Translations under genes and position numbers: made by a program | Part shown: piece by piece, positions 41,680 through 49,247 of the stretch | How the letters are laid out: each line of letters starts with the position of its first letter | Numbering within the stretch: position 1 is the stretch's first letter | Source of the DNA: Bacillus sp. EB01 | Lineage (GTDB): Bacteria; Bacillota; Bacilli; Bacillales; Cytobacillaceae | Length of the DNA: 64,000 nucleotides | Assembly: GCF_000613125.1 (NCBI RefSeq) | Contig: NZ_HG964497.1 | Span: 1,001,746-1,065,745 of the forward strand | Direction of reading: 5' to 3' | Notes under the pieces: generated by a model | The model's input: the letters and a program-made list of their open reading frames with translations, nothing else | Databases searched by the model: none | Told to the model about the DNA's origin: nothing

Positions 41680-42555
41680 ATGAAGTTTAACAAGCATGTT
41701 TTTAAGGAGAATATGACAGGATACTTGTTTATTTCTCCACAGCTGATACTGTTTTTACTATTCCTTGTTTATCCAATAATTGAAGGAATTCGCTTAAGCT
41801 TATACAAAATTAACTACACAAATGAAGTATTTGTCGGTTTTGAAAACTATCAAAAGCTGTTTGCAAACCCTGTCTTTGTTCAATCGACGATTAATACCGT
41901 CATATTCGTTGTTTTTATTGTAGCTTTGACAGTAGGATTCGCTCTGTTTGTGTCTGCGGCTGTATTTGATAAAAACGCAAAATATGTTTCGTTTATTAGA
42001 GGAAGCTATTACATTCCAGTAATGGTTTCAATGGTTGTTATGAGTATGGTTTGGAGCTTTTTGCTTAATCCGGCAAACGGATTGATCTCTTATATAATGA
42101 AAGAGATGGATATGGGATCGATAAATCTTTTGGGTAATCCTAAAACAGTTTTGCCCGTTATTATATTCGTGACTTTTGCAACCAACGTTGGCCAAGCGAT
42201 CATTCTATATATAGCTTCGATGATCGGGGTTCCCAAGGAGCTTTTTGAAGCGGCAGAAGTTGATGGTGCCAGCCGTAAGACCATCATCTTTAAAATTCTG
42301 ATTCCATTGGTAAAACCTACTACGATCTATATCACGATCATTAATATTATTGCAGTCTTAAAAATCTTCGTTGTCATCCAGCTCTTAACTGGCGGAGGAC
42401 CAAACAATGCATCAACGACACTGATGTACTTCCTATATAATAACGCCTTTAAGTACAACCAGCTGGGAATAGCTTCTGCTGTTGGCGTCATTATGTTCTT
42501 GATTACTTTGGTGCTATCCGTTCCACAATTAAGAGCAATGTTTAAGAAGGATTGA
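41680..42555 (+). CDS. Sugar ABC transporter permease (MalF/UgpA type)
   Basis: First permease subunit, 291 residues, six helices. The coupling EAA motif EAAEVDGASRKTIIFKILIPLVKP is intact. ATG 41680 is the better start: AAGG-GGATC precedes it, while ATG 41656 lies inside the hairpin. Partner of the following permease. Confidence 0.9.
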   Translation: MKFNKHVFKENMTGYLFISPQLILFLLFLVYPIIEGIRLSLYKINYTNEVFVGFENYQKLFANPVFVQSTINTVIFVVFIVALTVGFALFVSAAVFDKNAKYVSFIRGSYYIPVMVSMVVMSMVWSFLLNPANGLISYIMKEMDMGSINLLGNPKTVLPVIIFVTFATNVGQAIILYIASMIGVPKELFEAAEVDGASRKTIIFKILIPLVKPTTIYITIINIIAVLKIFVVIQLLTGGGPNNASTTLMYFLYNNAFKYNQLGIASAVGVIMFLITLVLSVPQLRAMFKKD

Positions 42556-42566
42556 GGTGACAAGTC

Positions 42567-43415
42567 ATGTTGAAACAGAAGAATAACAACAAGAGAAAAA
42601 GAGAAACGGTTGACGTCGTTGCAAACGTGATTATTATTTTCTTTGCAATCCTAAATCTGTTTCCTCTTTACTGGTTAGTTACCAGCTCATTTAAAAATAG
42701 TGCCGATGTTATTAAAATGCCGCCAGATTGGTTCCCGACAACATTTACTTGGAGTAACTATATAGATGTGTTCCAGAACCAGCCGGCCTTGAAATGGACA
42801 TTTAATAGTATTTACGTATCGCTTGTGACAACGGTCGCTGTGATTATTGTCAGCTCTATGGCGGCCTATGCATTTTCAAAGCTCAAGTTTAAAGGGAAGA
42901 ACGTCATCTACATTATCTTTATTTCCAGCTTGATGATTCCTAAAGAAGTTATGATTGTCCCATTGTTCAGGATTATTCAAGATTTCGGCATGGTCAATTC
43001 ACTTCAGGGGATGATTTGGCCGAACGTAGCAACAGCCTTTGGGGTATTTTTGCTGAAGGGATTCTTTGATTCAATACCGGACTCACTGCGGGAAGCCGCC
43101 AAGATTGATGGCGCAGGTGAATTTTATACCTTCTACAAAATCATTATGCCGATTGTAAAACCTGGTATTGGTGCATTGTTTATTCTGAACTTTGTAACGG
43201 TATGGAACGATTACCTATGGCAGCTCGTCGTTGGCCAGAGTGCGGAATCGAAAACCTTAATGGTTGGTATTGCTTCATTAATGCAGGATCTAAATCCAAA
43301 CTTTGCCTATAAGATGGCGGGGGCCACAGTTGCAGCAATACCGATGATCGTAATCTTTCTTTTCTTCCAAAAATACTTTACCAAAGGTTTGGCAATTGGT
43401 GCAGAAAAGGGATAA
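42567..43415 (+). CDS. Sugar ABC transporter permease (MalG/UgpE type)
   Basis: Second permease, 282 residues. EAA motif EAAKIDGAGEFYTFYKIIMPIVKP, and the typical C-terminus FFQKYFTKGLAIGAEKG. GAGGTG before the ATG. It completes the importer with the upstream lipoprotein and permease, lacking only an ATPase. Confidence 0.92.
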   Translation: MLKQKNNNKRKRETVDVVANVIIIFFAILNLFPLYWLVTSSFKNSADVIKMPPDWFPTTFTWSNYIDVFQNQPALKWTFNSIYVSLVTTVAVIIVSSMAAYAFSKLKFKGKNVIYIIFISSLMIPKEVMIVPLFRIIQDFGMVNSLQGMIWPNVATAFGVFLLKGFFDSIPDSLREAAKIDGAGEFYTFYKIIMPIVKPGIGALFILNFVTVWNDYLWQLVVGQSAESKTLMVGIASLMQDLNPNFAYKMAGATVAAIPMIVIFLFFQKYFTKGLAIGAEKG

Positions 43416-43438
43416 AATTCAACTTGGAGTTGCTTTAA

Positions 43439-44128
43439 ATGGATATTAAGACTAAGATTTTTGACCAGCTTAAAGGAAATTTAATTGTTTCCTGCCAAGC
43501 TCTGCCGGAGGAGCCGCTTCACAGCCCATTTATTATGGGAAGAATGGCATATGCAGCTAAACTTGGCGGAGCAAAGGGTATTCGTGCTAATAGTGTAGAA
43601 GATATAAGGGAAATCAAGAAAACAGTTGATTTGCCGATCATCGGGATTATTAAACGTGACTATGATGGTTCGGATGTGTTTATCACCCCTACAATCGAGG
43701 AAATTGACCTTCTATACCAGGAAGGTGTCGATATCATTGCCCTGGACGCAACCAATCGGATCAGGCCTGATGGCAAGACAATCGAAGAGGTTTTTCCTGT
43801 TATAAAAGAAAAATATAAAGACCAAATCTTTATGGCGGATTGTTCTACTTTTGAAGAAGGAAAGAAGGCATATGAACTTGGCTTTGATTGTGTTGGGTCA
43901 ACGTTGAGTGGCTATACTTCCTACACGCAAGGAAAAACACTGCCTGATACGGAGATGCTTCGTAAATTGGCTAGTGAGCTGCCAGTCCCGGTGATTGCCG
44001 AGGGAGGCATTTGGACACCTGAGGAATTAAAGACTGTTTTTGAAGCTGGAGTTCATACAGCCGTAGTTGGCACGGCGATTACAAGGCCAATGGAAATTAC
44101 GAAAAGGTTTGTCAACGCGATTCAATAA
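43439..44128 (+). CDS. nanE: N-acylglucosamine-6-phosphate 2-epimerase
   Basis: Converts ManNAc-6-P to GlcNAc-6-P in the sialic acid pathway. TIM-barrel protein of 229 residues with NanE signatures: LIVSCQALPEEPLHSP at the N-terminus, GGAKGIRANS, PIIGIIKRDY, IALDATNRIRPDGKT, MADCSTFEEG and PVIAEGGIWTPEEL. TTGGAG before the ATG. Confidence 0.95.
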   Translation: MDIKTKIFDQLKGNLIVSCQALPEEPLHSPFIMGRMAYAAKLGGAKGIRANSVEDIREIKKTVDLPIIGIIKRDYDGSDVFITPTIEEIDLLYQEGVDIIALDATNRIRPDGKTIEEVFPVIKEKYKDQIFMADCSTFEEGKKAYELGFDCVGSTLSGYTSYTQGKTLPDTEMLRKLASELPVPVIAEGGIWTPEELKTVFEAGVHTAVVGTAITRPMEITKRFVNAIQ

Positions 44129-44132
44129 TGGA

Positions 44133-44145
44133 GAAAATTTTTTCC
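44133..44145. promoter_or_regulatory. Candidate RpiR/NanR operator 3
   Basis: GAAAATTTTTTCC, identical to operator 1, in the 87 bp gap between nanE and nanK. Confidence 0.5.
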
Positions 44146-44146
44146 A

Positions 44147-44183
44147 AGCCAAAATCCCTCGAGTATCTCGCGGGATTTTGGCT
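44147..44183 (+). terminator. Strong hairpin between nanE and nanK
   Basis: AGCCAAAATCCC pairs perfectly with GGGATTTTGGCT. No T tract follows, so partial termination or mRNA stabilisation is likelier than full termination. Confidence 0.65.
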
Positions 44184-44215
44184 CCTAACGTGTTAAAAGC
44201 GAGAGGGTGAATAAA

Positions 44216-45106
44216 GTGAAAATAGTTGCCATCGACATCGGGGGGACTTCAATTAAGACATGCCTCTCTGATGAATTAGGAAATATAGAGTTAGTTAACG
44301 AGTATGATACTGAAAGTAAAAAGGGCGGGCCCTATATAGTAGAGAAATTGATTCAGATTATTTCAGGGTTTACTGACTTTGATGCGATCGGTATAAGTAC
44401 TGCCGGGCAGGTTGACAGTAAAGAAGGATCTATTATGTATGCCAATGAAAATATCCCGAATTACACTGGAACGAGGTTAAAAGAGATTTTTGAGGGAAAA
44501 TTCAAAGTGCCTGTTAAGGTGGAAAACGATGTCAATGCAGCTGCGCTGGGGGAAAAATACTTTGGCGCCGGCCGGGAGTTTTCAGACTTTCTCTGTTTAA
44601 CATATGGAACTGGGATAGGGGGCGCAATCATCCTGGATTCAAAGGTATACAAAGGAGCCAAGGGCGTTGCCGGTGAATTTGGCCATATGATAACACATCC
44701 CCACGGCAATCAATGTAACTGTGGCGGAAGAGGGTGCTATGAAACTTATGCCTCGACAACGGCCCTTGTAAGAAAAGCAAGTGAAATTGATCCAGAATGT
44801 ACAAATGGGAAGGTTATTTTTGGTAAAATCAAATTAGGGAATCCTGCGCTAGAAAACGTCGTTAATAATTGGGTTGAGGAAGCCGCACTTGGGATGGCAT
44901 CATTGATTCATGTTTTTAATCCTCCAGCGATTATTGTTGGCGGCGGGGTCATGGAACAAGAATTCTTGGTGGAAAAGGTTAATGCTAAGGTTCAAGAATT
45001 AATTATGGAAAGCTTTTCCGATGTAAAAATAATTAAAGCTTCGTTAGGAAATAAAGCTGGAATGCTCGGCGCAATATCGCTTCATTTGCGAAGTGAGAAT
45101 AAATAG
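44216..45106 (+). CDS. nanK: ROK-family N-acetylmannosamine kinase
   Basis: ROK sugar kinase of 296 residues acting between the lyase and NanE. The ATP motif [10 protein letters not shown] is at the N-terminus, [28 protein letters not shown] holds the zinc-binding CxCGxxGC motif, and [10 protein letters not shown] lies near the end. Assignment to ManNAc rests on context, since ROK kinases are hard to split by sequence. GTG 44216 has GAGAGGG 8 bp upstream; GTG 44207 lies within that site. Confidence 0.88.
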   Translation: MKIVAIDIGGTSIKTCLSDELGNIELVNEYDTESKKGGPYIVEKLIQIISGFTDFDAIGISTAGQVDSKEGSIMYANENIPNYTGTRLKEIFEGKFKVPVKVENDVNAAALGEKYFGAGREFSDFLCLTYGTGIGGAIILDSKVYKGAKGVAGEFGHMITHPHGNQCNCGGRGCYETYASTTALVRKASEIDPECTNGKVIFGKIKLGNPALENVVNNWVEEAALGMASLIHVFNPPAIIVGGGVMEQEFLVEKVNAKVQELIMESFSDVKIIKASLGNKAGMLGAISLHLRSENK

Positions 45107-45115
45107 GGGGGCGTC

Positions 45116-45973
45116 ATGGCAAATGTAGACATTTTTTCACTTATCCGCTCGAGATATAATGCTTTTACAAATACCGAAAAAAAAGTCGCGGACTACATCA
45201 TCGAAAATACAAGAACCGTTCTATACATGTCGATAACTGACCTTGCAGATGCATGCAATGTAGGTGAATCGAGTGTTTTTAGATTTTGTAAAACAATGAA
45301 TCTTAAAGGATATCAGGAATTTAAGATCGTCTTGGCCCACAGCGTATCATCACAAGACGAAAGTACTCCTCAGCTATCAGGGGAGATTACAATGGACGAT
45401 ACAGTTGCGGATTTGTCTTCGAAGATTTTTAACACAACCGTAAGTGCTTTAACAGAGACTCGCAACCTGCTAAATGAGAATGATATCTCGGAAGCTATCG
45501 ATTATATGGTTTCGGCAGATAGAATTCACTTTTTCGGAGTCGGAGCATCACTTATGACGGCTATGGAAGCCAAGAATAAGTTTATCCGGATAACCAATAA
45601 AACGGAATGTTCGCTTGATACACATCTGCAGATAATGACAGCCGCATTAATGACGCCGAAGGATGTAGCCGTGTTAATTTCTTATTCAGGTTCAACAAAG
45701 GATACCATTGATGTCGCAAAGATTGTAAAAGAACGGGGAGCAAAGATTATATCCATCACACGTTTCGCCAAATCGCCATTGACTAATTATGCGGATATTA
45801 CCCTGCTTTGCGGGGCCAATGAAGGTCCGCTGCAAGGTGGCAGCTTAAGCGCAAAAATTTCACAGTTATACCTGCTCGACCTTTTATATGTTGAGTATTT
45901 TAAAAGAACCTTCAAAGAATCGGCACAAAATAAGGAACTAACGGCCAATTCCGTTATTGAAAAAATGCTATAG
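45116..45973 (+). CDS. RpiR/MurR-family regulator of the sialic acid locus
   Basis: A 285-residue regulator: an N-terminal RpiR helix-turn-helix (FTNTEKKVADYIIENTRTVLYMSITDLADACNVGESSVFRFCKTMNLKGYQEFK, about 17-70) and a C-terminal SIS sugar-phosphate-binding domain (DRIHFFGVGASLMTAMEAKNKF, VAVLISYSGSTKDTIDVAKIVKERGAKIISIT). In C. perfringens and other Firmicutes an RpiR-type NanR controls sialic acid genes and responds to a pathway phosphate such as ManNAc-6-P; the same is inferred here. It starts 9 bp after nanK with GGGGGG. Confidence 0.9.
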   Translation: MANVDIFSLIRSRYNAFTNTEKKVADYIIENTRTVLYMSITDLADACNVGESSVFRFCKTMNLKGYQEFKIVLAHSVSSQDESTPQLSGEITMDDTVADLSSKIFNTTVSALTETRNLLNENDISEAIDYMVSADRIHFFGVGASLMTAMEAKNKFIRITNKTECSLDTHLQIMTAALMTPKDVAVLISYSGSTKDTIDVAKIVKERGAKIISITRFAKSPLTNYADITLLCGANEGPLQGGSLSAKISQLYLLDLLYVEYFKRTFKESAQNKELTANSVIEKML

Positions 45974-45989
45974 TTTGAAGGATGAAAGC

Positions 45990-46040
45990 GGCCTGCTCCT
46001 GCAATCTTGGTTGATAGATTGCAGAAGCAGGCTTCTTTAG
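45990..46040 (+). terminator. Terminator of the sialic acid locus
   Basis: GCCTGCT-CTGCAATC pairs with GATTGCAG-AGCAGGC, followed by TTCTTT. Confidence 0.88.
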
Positions 46041-46087
46041 GTTATGAGGACGGTTCTTGGCAGAAGAATTCCCTGAACATATAGAAA

Positions 46088-46134
46088 AGGCTGTCCCAAG
46101 AGGTCATTGATTAATGACTCTTTGGAGACAGCCT
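46088..46134 (-). terminator. Terminator of the radical SAM operon
   Basis: AGGCTGTC/GACAGCCT stem with inner GTCATT/AATGAC pairing. On the minus strand it is followed by TTTTC. A similar hairpin is at 61825-61880. Confidence 0.8.
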
Positions 46135-46141
46135 CTCCACA

Positions 46142-46738
46142 TCAAATTAAATCCTTGAATAGCGCCTCCATGTCCTCAGCAGTCGCCATTCCATTCGCAA
46201 ACACCCGGCCATCCGGCTTGATTTTAACCTCAAGCCGATTCGGAGTATTCGTCAAAACATCCTTCAAATGGGCATACCGCTCTGTCAGGAAATGATAGCG
46301 CTGATTGGCTGACCCAACCCAGGGACGGCTTAAATCCCGTCGTTCCCGCACAAAAGGGCCATCAATCAGTAAATCCGTCACCCCAAGCAGCGCATTCCAA
46401 TCATCCCGGTCAGCCGCCCTTATTTTCTCAAGAACATATCCGCTAAACGTCATTACCGAAAGCCCTTCAGCCTTCAGCATCCCGCCGAGCTCCGCCAACG
46501 CACCAGCCTGCTCGAACGGCTCACCGCCGAGAAAGGTGATTCCTTCAATATCAGGACCATCGATAATCCGTTGGAAAAGCTCGTCAACCTCAACATCAAA
46601 TCCGCCCTTCGTCGACCACGTGAACGGAACTGCACATCCCGGACAGTGAATCGGACAGCCCTGTACCTGGAGGCAAGCCCGATTGCCTGGTCCTTCAACA
46701 CGGGTAAACGGAATGAATTGGTGTATACGCAGCTTCAT
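46142..46738 (-). CDS. NrdG-like radical SAM activase
   Basis: Minimal radical SAM protein, 198 residues. The cluster motif is C28-x3-C32-x2-C35 (GCPIHCPGC), as in class III ribonucleotide reductase activases, with ITFLGGEPFEQ as the SAM-binding motif. There is no SPASM or second cluster. No nrdD glycyl radical enzyme is adjacent. Its ATG overlaps the stop of the helix-hairpin-helix gene by one base, so it is co-translated with it. By inference it modifies or activates a partner encoded here, possibly through the RGGRxVDF tails described under findings. Confidence 0.85.
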   Translation of the reverse strand: MKLRIHQFIPFTRVEGPGNRACLQVQGCPIHCPGCAVPFTWSTKGGFDVEVDELFQRIIDGPDIEGITFLGGEPFEQAGALAELGGMLKAEGLSVMTFSGYVLEKIRAADRDDWNALLGVTDLLIDGPFVRERRDLSRPWVGSANQRYHFLTERYAHLKDVLTNTPNRLEVKIKPDGRVFANGMATAEDMEALFKDLI

Positions 46739-47622
46739 TAAAAATCAACCATCCGTCCACCCCGATTAGGAGTAAATTCCCCAACACTAGATACGGTTAC
46801 GAGCGGGCGCACCCGTTCAGCAATATGCGGCTTGAGCCCCAGCAGTTCACTAAATTCATCATATGACTTAAAACCACCGGTCTTGGAACGCTCGGCAACA
46901 GCTTTTTTTGCTAAAATAATCCCAATGCCAGGAAGCTGGGCAAGCTCCTTTTCATCAGCCCGATTGATGTCAACCAAATAGGGGGAAGAAGGATTGTCCG
47001 TACTAGCTGCCTTACCTGCTGAAGTCTCGGCAGCACCAACGTGTTCCACGGTCCGAGGTCTGTATGCAGAGGAATCCCGGCCTCGAAGTTCCGCAGCGCG
47101 TGTCTCTTCTGGCCGCTGTCTATCACCCTTTGAAAGATTACGAGTAAACGTTTCTGAAGCTGAACCATTTCCATCAACTGTCCTTGATCTTACAACCGAA
47201 TCCTCGACAGCCGGACGTTTAAAGCCGTCCTGTGATTCCCGGTTGAGCCTGACACCATATTCCGATTGAATCTGTCCGCGCAGCCGCATTTCCTCTTCAG
47301 GCATTCTTGCCTGGATAGCTTCAAGGCGCCACAAATATTCCTTCCGTATTTTGAAGGCGTGAACCACCGACGATATCCAGCCGACAAGCATCGCCAGCGT
47401 GATCACATCATATTGCCACGCAGTTGTATCGTAAGCTTCTCCCAATGTAAACAATAAGATAAAAGGAATAGCATATAAAATTCCGTATAATGACCATTTC
47501 TTGTACTTCACCCGGTAGCCAACATAAAAAAACGCGGCCCAGTTGAACATGATTGTAATCGTCAGCAAGACCCACCAGGAATGGACAATTTTCCAGGCAG
47601 CGCTCTTATTCTCTATTCCCAT
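46738..47622 (-). CDS. Membrane-anchored helix-hairpin-helix protein with RGGRMVDF tail
   Basis: A 294-residue protein of unknown function. Three transmembrane helices fill residues about 12-92 (SWWVLLTITIMFNWAAFFYVGY, WSLYGILYAIPFILLFTLG, VITLAMLVGWISSVVHAF). A charged, low-complexity linker covers about 95-220. A ComEA-type helix-hairpin-helix domain is at about 222-277 (VDINRADEKELAQLPGIGIILAKKAVAERSKTGGFKSYDEFSELLG). The last eight residues RGGRMVDF match the AAA+ ATPase tail RGGRAVDF. GGGAGG sits upstream of the ATG. Confidence 0.8.
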   Translation of the reverse strand: MGIENKSAAWKIVHSWWVLLTITIMFNWAAFFYVGYRVKYKKWSLYGILYAIPFILLFTLGEAYDTTAWQYDVITLAMLVGWISSVVHAFKIRKEYLWRLEAIQARMPEEEMRLRGQIQSEYGVRLNRESQDGFKRPAVEDSVVRSRTVDGNGSASETFTRNLSKGDRQRPEETRAAELRGRDSSAYRPRTVEHVGAAETSAGKAASTDNPSSPYLVDINRADEKELAQLPGIGIILAKKAVAERSKTGGFKSYDEFSELLGLKPHIAERVRPLVTVSSVGEFTPNRGGRMVDF

Positions 47623-47727
47623 CTTACAAATTCCTCCCTATAAATCTATAATTCTTTCCGCACTCAAGCTGCGGAAACAGGAGAGAAGATAATCTCGGTT
47701 CCTTAAAGCAACGAAATATCTAAATAA

Positions 47728-48168
47728 GGATTTACTAGACGAAACTGCTCTCGTAAGGCATCGAAGCGTCGAGAAAAAGGATTTACTAGACGAAACTGCT
47801 CTCGTAAGGCAGCGAAGCGTCGAGAAAAAAGGATTTACTAGACGAAACTAGTCACGTGAGTCATCGAAGCGTCGAGAAAAAAGGATTTACTAGACGAAAC
47901 TAGTCTCATGAGGCATCGCAGCGTCGAGAAAAAAGGATTTACTAGACGAAACTAGTCACGTGAGGCATCGAAGCGTCGAGAAAAAGGATTTACTAGACGA
48001 AACTAGTCACGTGAGGCATCGAAGCGTCGAGAAAAAGTATTTACTAGACGAAACTAGTCTCGTGAGGCATCGAAGCGTCGAGAAAAAAGGATTTACTAGA
48101 CGAAACTAGTCACGTGAGGCATCGAAGCGTCGAGAAAAGGGATTTACTAGACGAAACTAGTCTCATAG
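47728..48168. repeat. 51-52 bp tandem repeat array, locus A (nine copies)
   Basis: GGATTTACTAGACGAAAC starts copies at 47728, 47779, 47831, 47883, 47935, 47986, 48037, 48089 and 48140, the last truncated. Each unit has a constant block (GTCGAGAAAAA-GGATTTACTAGACGAAACTAGT) and a slightly variable block (CACGTGAGGCATCGAAGC). Inner dyads are ACTAG-6 nt-CTAGT and CGTCGAG/CTAGACG. It lies between the DUF1257 gene and the helix-hairpin-helix gene, filling most of the 560 bp gap. Confidence 0.95.
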
Positions 48169-48182
48169 CAAGCAACAATCCA

Positions 48183-48914
48183 TCACCCCTGAATATTCAG
48201 CGTAATCACAATCGAGTTGTCCTCAAGCACTTCTTCCGACTCAATCGACAAATTCTTCTCGGCGGCACGCTGCTTCAGTTTCTCATACACAACCGATTGC
48301 AGGCAGCGCTTGTATTCCTCATCAATATCAGAAAGATAAGCATACATTTCATGCATATTCGGGTTCGATTTAATCTCAACCGTAAAAGGGGCATCACCGT
48401 TTTGGCGGAACGTCAAAGGTGTCCCCTGCACAACACAGGAAATCTCGCCATCCGCTTTCTCGTATGCATTCACCCCAAATTCCTTCAATGTCCGAACGAG
48501 CACACCGCCATCCCGGAAATTCGTTGGAAACACCTTCAGTGAATCTTGCTGCAACTGTTCCTGAATCGCGTCACTTCCTTGAACAAACAGCCTGCGTCCG
48601 GCAGAAAGCTCCACATCCCCCATGAACTGCTCCAAAAGCGCAACATCATCCTGCTTGCTGAAGAGCGCATGCCATTTCCCGTCAATCTGCTCCCAGTAAA
48701 AGAAATTCTCTCCATTAATATGCGTCTTGATGTTGCCGCCATATTTCTCCGCATCATAGCCTGCAAGCTGAAGTGTCCGCACCAAATCGAGCTCGTTCTC
48801 GAACTTCGTCTCCACCTTCACCTGCATCGAATCGACCCAATCATCGAGTTTATCCTTGCTCATCACAGCCCGCAACGCAAGCGCGAGAGGAATTAAAGCC
48901 AAAGACACTGACAT
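48183..48914 (-). CDS. DUF1257 (Ycf35-like) protein
   Basis: A 243-residue soluble protein with the DUF1257 pattern: VKVETKFENELDLVRTLQLAGYDAEKYGGNI early and LVRTLKEFGVNAYEKADGEISCVVQGTPLTFRQNGDAPFTVEI later, an internal duplication typical of the Ycf35 family of cyanobacteria and plastids. Function unknown. ATG 48914 has AGGAGG at 9 bp; it directly follows the DUF2997 gene. The association with a Ycf46-like AAA+ protein and DUF2997 is known from cyanobacterial genomes. Confidence 0.8.
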   Translation of the reverse strand: MSVSLALIPLALALRAVMSKDKLDDWVDSMQVKVETKFENELDLVRTLQLAGYDAEKYGGNIKTHINGENFFYWEQIDGKWHALFSKQDDVALLEQFMGDVELSAGRRLFVQGSDAIQEQLQQDSLKVFPTNFRDGGVLVRTLKEFGVNAYEKADGEISCVVQGTPLTFRQNGDAPFTVEIKSNPNMHEMYAYLSDIDEEYKRCLQSVVYEKLKQRAAEKNLSIESEEVLEDNSIVITLNIQG

Positions 48915-48915
48915 C

Positions 48916-49143
48916 CTACCGTTCCTCCTTTGCGATTTGGCGGTTGACAGTCCATTCAGTTCCTTCCAGCTCAACCTGTTCTTTCTCGTAGTACTCGGAA
49001 GTATACTCGGAATCAACCACCTCGGCCTCAAGCAATTCCTCAAGTATCTTAATATAATCCGTGCATTTCTTACCCTTTATCCCAAGGACCTCGGCCTGAA
49101 TTTGGCCATCGCTGAAAATCTGAACCTTTAACTGTTTTGGCAA
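48916..49143 (-). CDS. DUF2997 protein, 75 aa
   Basis: Small acidic protein: LKVQIFSDGQIQAEVLGIKGKKCTDYIKILEELLEAEVVDSEYTSEYYEK is the DUF2997 block (phage-like KxC central motif). Function unknown. TTG start with GGGGCGG upstream at somewhat long spacing. It ends one base before the DUF1257 gene; the pair is co-transcribed behind the AAA+ gene. Confidence 0.8.
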   Translation of the reverse strand: MPKQLKVQIFSDGQIQAEVLGIKGKKCTDYIKILEELLEAEVVDSEYTSEYYEKEQVELEGTEWTVNRQIAKEER

Positions 49144-49247
49144 AGATCAACACCGCCCCTTTTAAAAATCTTCTCATACTGTGTATATAATTAAATCATA
49201 ACAGCCAGCCCGCATTTCGCAAACTGGCTAGGTTTAAAAAGACAAAT

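Noticed and set aside
46142-46738. Class III ribonucleotide reductase activase NrdG
   Set aside because: The fold fits, but no nrdD is adjacent and the gene is coupled to a membrane helix-hairpin-helix protein, so I call it NrdG-like only.
47728-48168. CRISPR array at the 51-52 bp repeats
   Set aside because: The variable blocks are only about 18 bp and nearly identical among copies, and no cas gene is nearby; it is a plain tandem repeat.
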